From: Nocardia harenae NBRC 108248 | GTDB taxonomy: Bacteria > Actinomycetota > Actinomycetes > Mycobacteriales > Mycobacteriaceae | Assembly: GCF_001612885.1 (NCBI RefSeq) | Contig: NZ_BDBH01000002.1 | Span: 248,016-312,015, forward strand | Direction: 5' to 3' | Length of the DNA: 64,000 nucleotides | Shown here: positions 50,783 to 58,822 of the stretch, piece after piece | Layout of the letters: the number at the start of each line of letters is the position of its first letter | Numbering within the stretch: position 1 is the stretch's first letter | Notes under the pieces: generated by a model | Databases searched by the model: none | The model's input: the letters and a program-made list of their open reading frames with translations, nothing else | What the model was told of the DNA's origin: nothing | Translations under genes and position numbers: made by a program

Positions 50783-53700
50783 CTACTGCTCGAACACTCG
50801 CAGCGGACCCGGCGTCCACAGCCCGGACCGGCTCACCGTGCCGGTCTGCAGCTGTGCCGGAGCCGCGGAGCGGTACTGGTCGTACCGCTCCAGCGAGCCC
50901 CAGTCGCGGGCCCAGTCGTTCTCCAGGTACGTGGGCACCGTGGTGGAGCGGGCCAGCATCTGCGAGAAGCCGAGCGGGCCGCCGAACTCCTGGGCCTGCC
51001 AGGTATTGGTCGAGCTGATCGCCAGCGGCCGGTCCGGCAGGATGCGGTAGTTCGGCACCTCGGCCACGCCGTACTCGTGATCGAACGGGCGCTGGCAGGG
51101 GAACTGCAGCCCGACCGCCCAGTCCAGCAGGATCGGCTGCTCGCGGCCCAGGTAGCCGTTGAGCGAGCGCAGCTCGGGCATGCGCGGCGGGGTGAAGGCC
51201 AGCCACTGGTCGCCGATCAGGATCGGGTCGTTGGCCACCACCCGCACCGCGTCGGCCTCGGGCGCGATCTCGTCCAGCGGGACCCGCAGGTTGCGCCAGG
51301 ACGGGAAGGGGCCGATGTCGCGCGGCTCGTAGGTGCCGAGCCGCTGCACGCTGCCGTCCGGCTGCCGCGTGCCGTACTCGACCAGGAGCTGCTGGCCGTA
51401 CTTCATGGCCCCGGTGTCGTCGTGCGAGAGGATGCGGCCCGCCGCGGTGATCACGACCAGCGGGCGGTCTGCCGTGCGCGGCGCCAGCTGGTACCAGCTG
51501 GAGGTCAGGTTGGCGGGCTGCTGCACGCCCTCCTGGTAGCTGCCGAGCACCGGGGTGGTCGCCGGATCGAGGCCGTAGGGCAGCGCGACGGTGCTGCCGT
51601 TCACGCCGAGCGCGCCCTGGCCGCCGCCGGTGCCCGCGCTCTCGCCCTCGGCGAAGGCGGCGCCGACCGACTGGGTCGAGGTATTGCCGGTGCCCGGCTT
51701 GACCTCGACGCTGTCCGCGGAGAGATCGTCCGGGACGCCGTTCGGGTCGAAGCCGACCGGGTTCGCCCCGGCCAGCGGGTCGGCGGCCGGGTTCGCCGGG
51801 TCGGCGATCGGCTCCAGCCTGCCGCCGTTCGGGTCCGGCTCGACCAGCACGTCGTTCGCCAGGCCGCAGGTCTCGCCGCTCAGCGCATCGATATTGCCGC
51901 GGGCCAGCGAGTACCCCGGGTACTGCGAGACCGCGCCCTTGGCCAGCGACGCCACCTCGAGCAGCACCATGAGCGCGGCGACCACGGTGAGCGGGATGGC
52001 GGCGAACCTGCGCACCCGCTGCCCGCGCACGGAGCGCGGCGAGCTCGGCGGCTTGGCGTACCCCTCGCGCAGCGAGAGCCAGGCCACCAGCGCCAGCGCG
52101 GCGCCGAAGAGCACCAGCATGAGCGTGTTGGACTGGAAGCCGGAGAGCGAGATCCGCTTGTCGAACCACGGCACGCCGAAGCTGGAGACGTACCAGTAGC
52201 CGTTGATCCCGGAGAACGAGATCGCCAGCACGAAGAGCAGCCCGGCCAGGAAGATGGCGCGGTTCTTCCGCGCCCGCAGCGCCGAGGCCGAGACCGCGAC
52301 CGCGGTGACCGCCGCCAGCGAGCCCGCGATCCCCGCGTACGCGCCGAAGTGGTGCGTCCACTTGGTCGGGTTGAACATCATGAAGAAGATCGTCCCGAAG
52401 ACGATGCCCATGAGCCGCCAGGTCGGCGCGGCCGCGATGCCTGGCACCCGGCGCCTGCGCAGCAGCACCAGCATGGTGGTGAAGAGGCAGAGCAGCATCA
52501 CCAGGAAGGCGAAGCGGCGGGCGAGCGAGCCGTCCACCGTCTCCACGAAGAGGTAGTAGTAGCGCAGGTAGTCCTCGTACCAGGCCAGGTTGGGGCCGGT
52601 GGCCTGGCGCACCCGGTTCGCCTCCTGGATGCCGGCGAAGGTCTGGTCGCTGTAGACCACGGTGAGCACCAGCAGCCCGGAGGCCGCTATCGGCGCCAGC
52701 AGCGCGGCCGTCGCGGCCAGGCTGCCGCCGAGCCTGCGCCTGGTGCGCACCGCGATCCGCACCATGGGGCGGATTCCGGCGAGCAGCGCGGCCACGCACA
52801 TGAGCCCGGTCGGCGCGGCCGCCAGGGTGAAGGCGGCGATCAGGATCGCGATCGCGGCGGGGAGCAGCCGGCCGGTGGCCACCGCGCGCTCGATCGAGAC
52901 CCAGGTGAGCAGCGCGCCGAGCGCCACGATCGGCTCCGAGCGCAGGCCGTTGTCGAAGGGCAGCCAGAAGGCGAGGAAGACCAGGCCGCCGGTCCAGAGC
53001 GCGACCCGGCTGGTGCGCACCCCGCGGCCGAGCCGGGGCACCACCTCGCGGCTGATCACCATCCAGCAGAGGATCGCGCAGAGCAGCGCGGGCACCCGGA
53101 CCCACGGGCTGGCCGTCGAGATCTCGGAGAAGACCTGGATGACGTAGTAGTACCAGCCGAACGGCGCCTCCGGGACGCCGAACCAGCGGAAGTAGTTGGC
53201 CATGTACCCGGCGTGCGGGGCCACCCGCACCATGCTCAGGATGTAGCCGTCGTCGGAGGTGTTGGCACCGATGAAGTGCCAGATCACGAGGGTGCCGATC
53301 ACGGCGCCGTCGGCGAAGGTCGGCTTCAGCCAGTTGCGCGGCAGGAAGCGGCGGTGGCCGCGGCCGTCGCTGCCGTCCAGCCTGGCCAGCGCGCCGAGCG
53401 CGAGCAGCGTGAGCAGCACCGCGCCGATCATCGCGCTCAGCTTGATCCAGGAGGGGCTGGTGCTGAACCTGGTGTCGACCTCCATGTCGAAGGAGAGCCC
53501 GGCCGGGACGTCGCCGCGCAGGTCGGTGAAGACGCCGACCACCTGCGGGCGCAGGTCGCCGACGAGCGTGCCCTCCACCGGCCTGCCGTCCGGGGTGAGC
53601 AGCCCATCGAACACCGCCGTGGTGGCGCTGCTGTCCGAGCCGATCACGATGGTGCCGCACTCCGCCATCCGCGACCGCTCCGCCGTGGCGACCACCGCAT

Positions 53701-54085
53701 TGCGGTCGATCACGTCCACCGTGGTCTCCGAGACCCGGACGAAGAGCGACTCCAGCGCCGCGCCGGTACCCTGCGGCGGCGCGGTGGCGAGCAGCATCCC
53801 GCCCTGCGGCGGCAGCTGCTCCACCGCCGAGCACGGAATCGTGGCCCGCAGCTCCAGCGGCACCTGCGACATGAGCGGCGCCTGCACGCTCTCCAGCACG
53901 CCGCCCTGCGGCCACTGCAGCGCCGCCGTCGTCTGCGTGACCGGCAGGAACGGCGTCGCCAGCGCCAGCAGCGCGCCGAGCACACCGGCGATCAGCGCGA
54001 TCAGGCGCGCGATCCGGTAATCCTGCGGCGCGACCTGAGGCGCGGACGGAGGCTTCGTCAAGACAGCGGTAGCGGCGTCGGGCAC
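50783..54085 (-). CDS. embB: Arabinosyltransferase, EmbB-like
   Basis: This 1100-aa Emb protein forms the terminal arabinan branches with its partner. The N-terminal jelly-roll domain includes VDVIDRNAVV. The membrane domain carries NTSDDGYILSMVRV, the catalytic Asp pair and the Met 306 equivalent. NPTKWTHHFGAYAG and NGYWYVSSFGVPWFDK follow, and the C-terminal sugar-binding part has NGSTVALPYGLDPATTPVLG and VSRSGLWTPG. VDVIDRNAVV and RYYYLFVETVDGSLARRF resemble EmbB and EmbA more than EmbC. GTG 54083-54085 fits the TAGCAT promoter at 54094; TTG 54094 is possible. Unlike the mycobacterial embCAB operon it faces embC. Confidence 0.92.
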   Translation of the reverse strand: MPDAATAVLTKPPSAPQVAPQDYRIARLIALIAGVLGALLALATPFLPVTQTTAALQWPQGGVLESVQAPLMSQVPLELRATIPCSAVEQLPPQGGMLLATAPPQGTGAALESLFVRVSETTVDVIDRNAVVATAERSRMAECGTIVIGSDSSATTAVFDGLLTPDGRPVEGTLVGDLRPQVVGVFTDLRGDVPAGLSFDMEVDTRFSTSPSWIKLSAMIGAVLLTLLALGALARLDGSDGRGHRRFLPRNWLKPTFADGAVIGTLVIWHFIGANTSDDGYILSMVRVAPHAGYMANYFRWFGVPEAPFGWYYYVIQVFSEISTASPWVRVPALLCAILCWMVISREVVPRLGRGVRTSRVALWTGGLVFLAFWLPFDNGLRSEPIVALGALLTWVSIERAVATGRLLPAAIAILIAAFTLAAAPTGLMCVAALLAGIRPMVRIAVRTRRRLGGSLAATAALLAPIAASGLLVLTVVYSDQTFAGIQEANRVRQATGPNLAWYEDYLRYYYLFVETVDGSLARRFAFLVMLLCLFTTMLVLLRRRRVPGIAAAPTWRLMGIVFGTIFFMMFNPTKWTHHFGAYAGIAGSLAAVTAVAVSASALRARKNRAIFLAGLLFVLAISFSGINGYWYVSSFGVPWFDKRISLSGFQSNTLMLVLFGAALALVAWLSLREGYAKPPSSPRSVRGQRVRRFAAIPLTVVAALMVLLEVASLAKGAVSQYPGYSLARGNIDALSGETCGLANDVLVEPDPNGGRLEPIADPANPAADPLAGANPVGFDPNGVPDDLSADSVEVKPGTGNTSTQSVGAAFAEGESAGTGGGQGALGVNGSTVALPYGLDPATTPVLGSYQEGVQQPANLTSSWYQLAPRTADRPLVVITAAGRILSHDDTGAMKYGQQLLVEYGTRQPDGSVQRLGTYEPRDIGPFPSWRNLRVPLDEIAPEADAVRVVANDPILIGDQWLAFTPPRMPELRSLNGYLGREQPILLDWAVGLQFPCQRPFDHEYGVAEVPNYRILPDRPLAISSTNTWQAQEFGGPLGFSQMLARSTTVPTYLENDWARDWGSLERYDQYRSAAPAQLQTGTVSRSGLWTPGPLRVFEQ

Positions 54086-54093
54086 GGTTGGCA

Positions 54094-54099
54094 ATGCTA
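54094..54099 (-). promoter_or_regulatory. Predicted -10 element of embB
   Basis: TAGCAT (minus strand), followed by TGCC, ends nine bases before GTG 54085, so the message should be nearly leaderless. The same element precedes both transcription units of the toxin cassette. Confidence 0.45.
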
Positions 54100-54173
54100 A
54101 CCGCCCGCGTGTCGGCGCGGGCGGGCGCTCGCCCCCAATAGGCCGGGGTTGTGCACAGGGGGTGTGGGTTGGG

Positions 54174-54473
54174 TCAGCGTTTGCGCCCCACCATCCGCAG
54201 ATTCGCGGTCACCGCGGCCGTATAGCTGTCGGCCGCCCGAGCCGCCGTTTGCTCGAGGGCGCTCAGACCGTCACGAATATCGTCCAATGCCGTCGCCCAA
54301 TCGCGATGCGCCTCCGCATACGCATCGGCCGCTGCGCCGGACCAGCTGGACGAGAGCCCTTGGACTTGCTGATCCAATTCCGCGAGGTAGCCGGAGAGGA
54401 AATCCTGATAGCCGTGAAGTTTCGCCGTGAGATTCCGAAGCTGCTCGGGGTCGACCGAATATCCTCCGGTCAT
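54174..54473 (-). CDS. WXG100 family protein (second of pair)
   Basis: The 99-aa protein is a helical hairpin with the turn motif WSG at residues 44-46 and a basic C-terminus (RMVGRKR). It has no YxxxD/E export motif at the C-terminal end. WXG100 proteins form antiparallel dimers that are exported by, or guide cargo to, type VII (ESX) systems. Its ATG overlaps the stop of the preceding WXG100 gene (ATGA), as in Esx pairs. The base composition is less GC-rich than in the emb genes. It is the last gene of the cassette. Confidence 0.88.
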   Translation of the reverse strand: MTGGYSVDPEQLRNLTAKLHGYQDFLSGYLAELDQQVQGLSSSWSGAAADAYAEAHRDWATALDDIRDGLSALEQTAARAADSYTAAVTANLRMVGRKR

Positions 54474-54790
54474 CGCGGAGGGTCCATGTTCAGCAGGCTC
54501 ACGGCCGTTCCGGATTCCGCTTCCTGCGCCAGGTAGTTGTCGGCCGTGACACCGAGCTTCTCGGCCAGCTGCAGTAGCTCCTCCCACACTCGCATGGCAC
54601 CCGAGTGCATCTCGTTCCAGCCACCCCCGTAGGACTGTGCTGCCGCACCCCGCCAGGAATCCATCAGCATCGATACCTCGCGGTCCAGCGAATTCGCACC
54701 GTCGCGGAGCTCGTTCGCGATGCGGTAGGCGAACCGGCCGACGGCGGCCACCTCTTCCGGCACCACCGCGAACCCATCGTGATCGGCCAT
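54470..54790 (-). CDS. WXG100 family protein with YxxxE export motif (first of pair)
   Basis: The 106-aa protein has WRG at residues 46-48 between two helices and YLAQE at 86-90, matching the YxxxD/E type VII secretion signal. The presumed dimer partner is the next gene, which overlaps by ATGA. GGAGGGGGA precedes the ATG. A TAGCAT element at 54817-54822 suggests its own promoter in addition to read-through from the toxin gene. The pair probably serves as export adaptor for the large protein at 55309-56604. Confidence 0.9.
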   Translation of the reverse strand: MADHDGFAVVPEEVAAVGRFAYRIANELRDGANSLDREVSMLMDSWRGAAAQSYGGGWNEMHSGAMRVWEELLQLAEKLGVTADNYLAQEAESGTAVSLLNMDPPR

Positions 54791-54816
54791 CAATCCCCCT
54801 CCGCGCTCCCGAGGCA

Positions 54817-54822
54817 ATGCTA
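54817..54822 (-). promoter_or_regulatory. Predicted -10 element for the WXG100 pair
   Basis: The sequence reads GATAGCATTGCC on the minus strand, 27 bases before ATG 54790, in the 72-bp gap after the immunity gene. Confidence 0.4.
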
Positions 54823-54862
54823 TCGCGCGCCATCGGGAAGGCCGAGATTCGAGCCAGCGACC

Positions 54863-55312
54863 TCACACGCCGGACGTGATCTGCACCCGCAGTTCGTCGG
54901 CGAGGGTTTCGAACCGCACGACCGATCCGCCTACCGTCACCACCAGTCCGGAAACCCGGCTGTCCGGCAGCAGGATCTCGTCCACAGCGTCTATCGACGC
55001 CCCGATCAGCCCGGCGTAGGGCGTCGAGGAGCTCACGTCGAACGCGGTGTACTTTCCGTACTCCGCCACGTATTCGACGTTCTCGGGTGGCAGCGGGCTC
55101 TCGAAGGGATCGACCCAGCGCTCGCGCTGCACGCGCAGCTCCGACCCGTCGCTACCGGAGTCGAACAGAAAAACGTCGCCGTCCTCGAAGGTGAACTCGA
55201 TAGCGCCTTCCTCCGCGTCGACGGCTTCTTCGAAGACATAGTGAATGCGTCGCAGCGCGGTGACGATTCTGCCGACCAGCAGCGGACCGAGCTCGCCCGC
55301 GCGGATACTCAC
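54863..55312 (-). CDS. Probable immunity protein for the colicin-D-like toxin
   Basis: The 149-aa protein is strongly acidic (FEEAVDAEEGAIEFTFEDGD in the middle) and predicted to be mostly beta, with no signal peptide. Its GTG start (55310-55312) overlaps the toxin stop in GTGA, so toxin and partner are made together, as in polymorphic-toxin/immunity pairs. The acidity suits binding to a basic nuclease domain; colicin D's own immunity protein is also acidic. No immunity family is recognised. The role is inferred from position and charge. Confidence 0.65.
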   Translation of the reverse strand: MSIRAGELGPLLVGRIVTALRRIHYVFEEAVDAEEGAIEFTFEDGDVFLFDSGSDGSELRVQRERWVDPFESPLPPENVEYVAEYGKYTAFDVSSSTPYAGLIGASIDAVDEILLPDSRVSGLVVTVGGSVVRFETLADELRVQITSGV

Positions 55313-56604
55313 TGGGGCACCGCGGATTCGAACCACACGTTCGGGCCCGTCAGCGGGAAGCACGTGACGAATTCGCCATCACCCTTGGTTATCAGCAAGT
55401 CGTTCCCCTTACGGTAGAACCAGTAGTCGTTGCCGCCTCCGGAATCCGGATAGTACGGCCCGCTGCGCACCTCATCGGGCGAGCTCCTGACCTCCTCGAA
55501 GTGCTGGCGCAACCAGATCCGAGCCGATGGATCCCGCGGATCGAGCCCGAAGTCTTCGGCATGCTTGCCGATCTTCTTACCGAACTGCCGTTTGTCGATA
55601 TGCATCGGCGGGCCCTTGGCGCCCTCATCGGTCGCCCCCGCGGAATCGCCGGAATTCCCATCCTCCAGATCGGCAACCGGACGCCCGTTGATATCGTCCG
55701 TGATCCGCCGCGCTTCGCCGAGGTCCTCGGCCGCGAAACGCTCGATCGCGATACGACGCTCCGCACCCCACGCGCGCACGTCGTCGACAACGAGCCTCGC
55801 GAGGGCGGTTACCGTGGCCGAGAGGATTCCGGGCCGGAAACGGACCTCCAGCGCTGTCTGGTGCATGAACATATCCACGCCGCCGAGCGCGACGGCGTTC
55901 GCCAGGATCAAGGCGGGTAGCCGTTCCTCGCGAAGGGCGATGATCGCCTTCGAGTGCTGCGCGCAGAAGTTCGCGAGTTGCGCGAGGCGACGGCAGCACC
56001 CTTCGATCACGGCGACGAGATCGTCGAGGTCGTCGCCAACGGCGTCGGCATCGTCGGCGTTGAGCCCCTGTACCCGAGAGCCCGCCGCGAAGAGGTCGGC
56101 GGTCAAGGCGGCCGCATCCACATCGCGCCATGCCCCGGCGAGCTGGTCCAGTTCATCTTTGTGGGCGTTGCTCACCTCCGGACCAACCGTATCCGCGAAG
56201 CTGAAACCGTTATCGATAACGCCGTTGCCGTCGCGCATGCGGGTGGTGATCGAACGGGGCGGTACCAGGTGTCGCTCGGCTGGGAACTCGGGTCGGGCCG
56301 GTGCAGCCGAATTCGGCAGATGCGTTGCCTGGTGGTCGGCGAGTGCCTGGTTGTAGCCGACCGCGACGAGGAGCGCGGCATAGTGATCGAGCGCGGGGAT
56401 CACCGAACCGTGCAGGAACGCGAAGAGTTCGTCGGCCAGGGCGTCGTGACGTCTGCCCCACTCCGACCCCACCGGGTCGGTACCGGCGGCTCGAGTGGAC
56501 TCGGCCACCTCGGCCGTCAGTGTCTGCAGATATCCCGCCAGCAGATCAGCCGTGCGCACACATCGGCGACTGCATTCGTAGTAGATATCCGGCTCGCCGT
56601 CCAT
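55309..56604 (-). CDS. WXG100-associated polymorphic toxin with colicin-D-like C-terminal domain
   Basis: The 431-aa protein begins with a helical region resembling WXG/LXG-type export domains (residues 1-105). A helical middle part spans about 150-320, then an acidic Gly/Ser/Asp linker near 325. The last 95 residues match the layout of the colicin D tRNase domain: KHAEDFG (347-353, His 348 codon at 55561-55563), a helix with LRQHFEEV, then [21 protein letters not shown] and FVTCFPL at 412-418. In colicin D the His of KHAGDFG is catalytic, and FLSGW supplies Ser and Trp; here these are Thr and Phe. ATG 56604 follows GAGGGGG. Confidence 0.75.
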   Translation of the reverse strand: MDGEPDIYYECSRRCVRTADLLAGYLQTLTAEVAESTRAAGTDPVGSEWGRRHDALADELFAFLHGSVIPALDHYAALLVAVGYNQALADHQATHLPNSAAPARPEFPAERHLVPPRSITTRMRDGNGVIDNGFSFADTVGPEVSNAHKDELDQLAGAWRDVDAAALTADLFAAGSRVQGLNADDADAVGDDLDDLVAVIEGCCRRLAQLANFCAQHSKAIIALREERLPALILANAVALGGVDMFMHQTALEVRFRPGILSATVTALARLVVDDVRAWGAERRIAIERFAAEDLGEARRITDDINGRPVADLEDGNSGDSAGATDEGAKGPPMHIDKRQFGKKIGKHAEDFGLDPRDPSARIWLRQHFEEVRSSPDEVRSGPYYPDSGGGNDYWFYRKGNDLLITKGDGEFVTCFPLTGPNVWFESAVPQ

Positions 56605-56653
56605 TCCCCCTCGATCCGACCGCGACCCGCGACGTCGCCACCCCCAGTTGCCG

Positions 56654-56659
56654 ATGCTA
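56654..56659 (-). promoter_or_regulatory. Predicted -10 element of the toxin gene
   Basis: TAGCAT on the minus strand lies 50 bases upstream of ATG 56604, preceded by GCGCGG like the one before the WXG100 pair. Confidence 0.4.
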
Positions 56660-56728
56660 CCGCGCGACACCGCGACGATGACGGCCCCGGATACACCCTT
56701 CGCGCCGCGCGGATGGAAAGCTGGGGGT

Positions 56729-57226
56729 ATGACCAAGGTGAATCTCGAGACCAACCACGGGCCCATCGTGCTGGAGCTGGACGAGGCGAAGGCGCCGGAG
56801 AGCGTGCGCAACTTCGTCGAGTACGTGCAGGACGGGCACTACGACGGCACCATTTTCCACCGCGTCATCCCGGGCTTCATGATCCAGGGCGGCGGGTTCG
56901 AGCCGGGTCTGCAGCAGAAGCCGACCAAGGCCCCGATCCAGAACGAGGCGGGCAATGGGCTGAAGAACCTCAAGTACACCGTCGCCATGGCCCGGACCAA
57001 CGATCCGCACTCGGCCACCGCGCAGTTCTTCGTGAACGTGTCGGACAACGACTTCCTGAACCACTCCGCGCCCGCCGGTCAGGGCTGGGGTTACGCGGTG
57101 TTCGGCAGGGTCGTCGAGGGCACCGAGGTGGTCGACAAAATCGCGGGCGTGCAGACCGGGAGCGCGGGGCCGCACCAGGATGTGCCGAAGGCGGACGTGA
57201 TCATCGAGAAGGCCACGCTCGCCTGA
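56729..57226 (+). CDS. ppiB: Cyclophilin-type peptidyl-prolyl isomerase
   Basis: The 165-aa single-domain cyclophilin catalyses cis-trans proline isomerisation in the cytoplasm. It has no signal peptide. Active-site motifs are [15 protein letters not shown] (Arg and Phe), [17 protein letters not shown] and [15 protein letters not shown]. The ATG at 56729 follows GGGGG. It is divergent from the toxin cassette and is the first core gene beyond it. Confidence 0.94.
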   Translation: MTKVNLETNHGPIVLELDEAKAPESVRNFVEYVQDGHYDGTIFHRVIPGFMIQGGGFEPGLQQKPTKAPIQNEAGNGLKNLKYTVAMARTNDPHSATAQFFVNVSDNDFLNHSAPAGQGWGYAVFGRVVEGTEVVDKIAGVQTGSAGPHQDVPKADVIIEKATLA

Positions 57227-57239
57227 TCCGGTAACCCGA

Positions 57240-57273
57240 ATCGGCCCGCCCCCGACCCCGGTGGCGGGCCGAT
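57240..57273. terminator. Hairpin between ppiB and the convergent accD4
   Basis: ATCGGCCCGCC and GGCGGGCCGAT form a perfect 11-bp stem with a 12-base loop in the 51-bp gap between the stops. Confidence 0.75.
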
Positions 57274-57277
57274 CGCG

Positions 57278-58822
57278 TCAGAGCGGGAGCAGGTGGTGCT
57301 TGCGCGGGCTCGGCGCGACCTTCTTGTCCGCCAGCAGCTTCAGCGCCTTGCGCAGCTCGAGCCGGGTGGCCGAAGGCTCGATCACGGCGTCGACGTAGCC
57401 GCGCTCGGCGGCCACCCACGGGGTCGCCATGGTGGCGTTGTAGAAGTCGATCATCTGCTGCCTGATGGCGGCGCGCTGCTCCTCGGGGGCGGCGGCGATC
57501 TGCTTGCCGCCGATCAGGCTGACCGCGCTCTCCGCGCCCATGACCGCGATCCGGGCGGTCGGCCAGGCCAGGTTGACGTCGGCGCCGAGCTGCTTGCAGC
57601 CCATCACGGCGTACCCGCCGCCGTATGCCTTGCGGATCACCACGGTCACCTTGGGCACGCTGGCCTCGACGAAGGAGAAGAGGAAGCGCCCGCCGCGCTT
57701 GATCACGCCGATCTTCTCCTGCTCGACGCCGGGCAGGAAGCCGGGGGTGTCGACCACGAAGACCAGTGGCAGGCCGTAGGCGTCGCAGATCCGGACGAAG
57801 TGCGCGGCCTTGTCGGAGGCGCGGGCGTCCAGCGCGCCTGCGTAGACCATGGGCTGGTTCGCCACCACGCCGACGCTGCGGCCGTCCACCCTGGCGAAGC
57901 CGGTGATCACATTGCGGCCGGCGGAGGCGCCGAACTCGTGGAAATCGCCGTCGTCGAAGATGCGGAGCAGGATGTCGTACATGTCGTAGCCGGCATTGTC
58001 GGAGTCCGGCATGATCGCGTCCAGCTCCAGGTCGCTGGGGGTGACCTCGGGCTCTATGCCGGGGTTCACCACCGGCGGCTGCTCGGTGCAGCTGGTCGGC
58101 AGGAAGGCGAGGTAGCGGCGCACCCACTCGAAGGCGGAGGGCTCATCCTTCGCGACGTGATGAATATTGCCGTACTCGGCCTGGCTGTGCGCCCCGCCGA
58201 GCTCCTCCAGGCTGACGTCCTCGCCGGTGACCTCGCGGATCACCTTGGGCCCGGTGACGAACATGTACGCCTCTTCGGTGGCGACCACGACGTCGGTATT
58301 GATCGGCGCGTACACCGCACCGCCCGCGCACTTGCCGAGAATCATGGAGACCTGCGGCACCAGCCCGGAGAGCGGCTCCTGCCTGCGGCCCAGCTCGGCG
58401 TACCAGGCCAGCGAGGTCACCGCCTCCTGCACCCTGGCCCCGCCGGAGTCGTTGATACCGACCACCGGGCAGCCGACCTTGGCCGCGTACTCCATGAGGT
58501 GGGTGACCTTGCGGCCGAACATCTCGCCGACCGACCCGCCGTACACCGTCTGGTCGTGCGAGAACACCGCGACCGGCCTGCCCTCGACCAGGCCGTGCCC
58601 GGTGACGACGCCGTCGCCGTAGAGCGCCGCCGGATCGCCCGGCTTGCGCACCAGCGCACCGATTTCCACGAAGGTGCCAGGATCGACCAGCATATTGATG
58701 CGATCGCGCGCGCTCGGAATCCCCTTCGTCGCGCGCTTGGCCACGCCCGCTTCACCCGCAGGCTCCTGCGCCAGCTCCAGTCGCTTGCGCAGGTCGGCGA
58801 GTTTATCGGCGGTTTTGGTCAC
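57278..58822 (-). CDS. accD4: AccD4, acyl-CoA carboxylase carboxyltransferase subunit
   Basis: The 514-aa biotin-dependent carboxyltransferase makes the long carboxyacyl-CoA extender used by Pks13 in mycolate condensation. It shows crotonase-like N- and C-domains: [64 protein letters not shown], and [15 protein letters not shown] 58820-58822 overlaps the pks13 stop (GTGA), the same arrangement as Rv3800c-Rv3799c. Confidence 0.95.
   Translation of the reverse strand: MTKTADKLADLRKRLELAQEPAGEAGVAKRATKGIPSARDRINMLVDPGTFVEIGALVRKPGDPAALYGDGVVTGHGLVEGRPVAVFSHDQTVYGGSVGEMFGRKVTHLMEYAAKVGCPVVGINDSGGARVQEAVTSLAWYAELGRRQEPLSGLVPQVSMILGKCAGGAVYAPINTDVVVATEEAYMFVTGPKVIREVTGEDVSLEELGGAHSQAEYGNIHHVAKDEPSAFEWVRRYLAFLPTSCTEQPPVVNPGIEPEVTPSDLELDAIMPDSDNAGYDMYDILLRIFDDGDFHEFGASAGRNVITGFARVDGRSVGVVANQPMVYAGALDARASDKAAHFVRICDAYGLPLVFVVDTPGFLPGVEQEKIGVIKRGGRFLFSFVEASVPKVTVVIRKAYGGGYAVMGCKQLGADVNLAWPTARIAVMGAESAVSLIGGKQIAAAPEEQRAAIRQQMIDFYNATMATPWVAAERGYVDAVIEPSATRLELRKALKLLADKKVAPSPRKHHLLPL

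Noticed and set aside
50406..54100. Frames of about 1000 codons on both strands overlapping the EmbB-like gene
   Set aside because: They are products of high GC. Only the minus-strand frame at 50783-54085 contains Emb motifs.
54474..54866. N-terminal extension of the second WXG100 gene to 54866
   Set aside because: The in-frame extension covers the first WXG100 gene in another frame and lacks any relationship to the family. The ATG at 54473, with its ATGA overlap, gives the normal 99-aa size.
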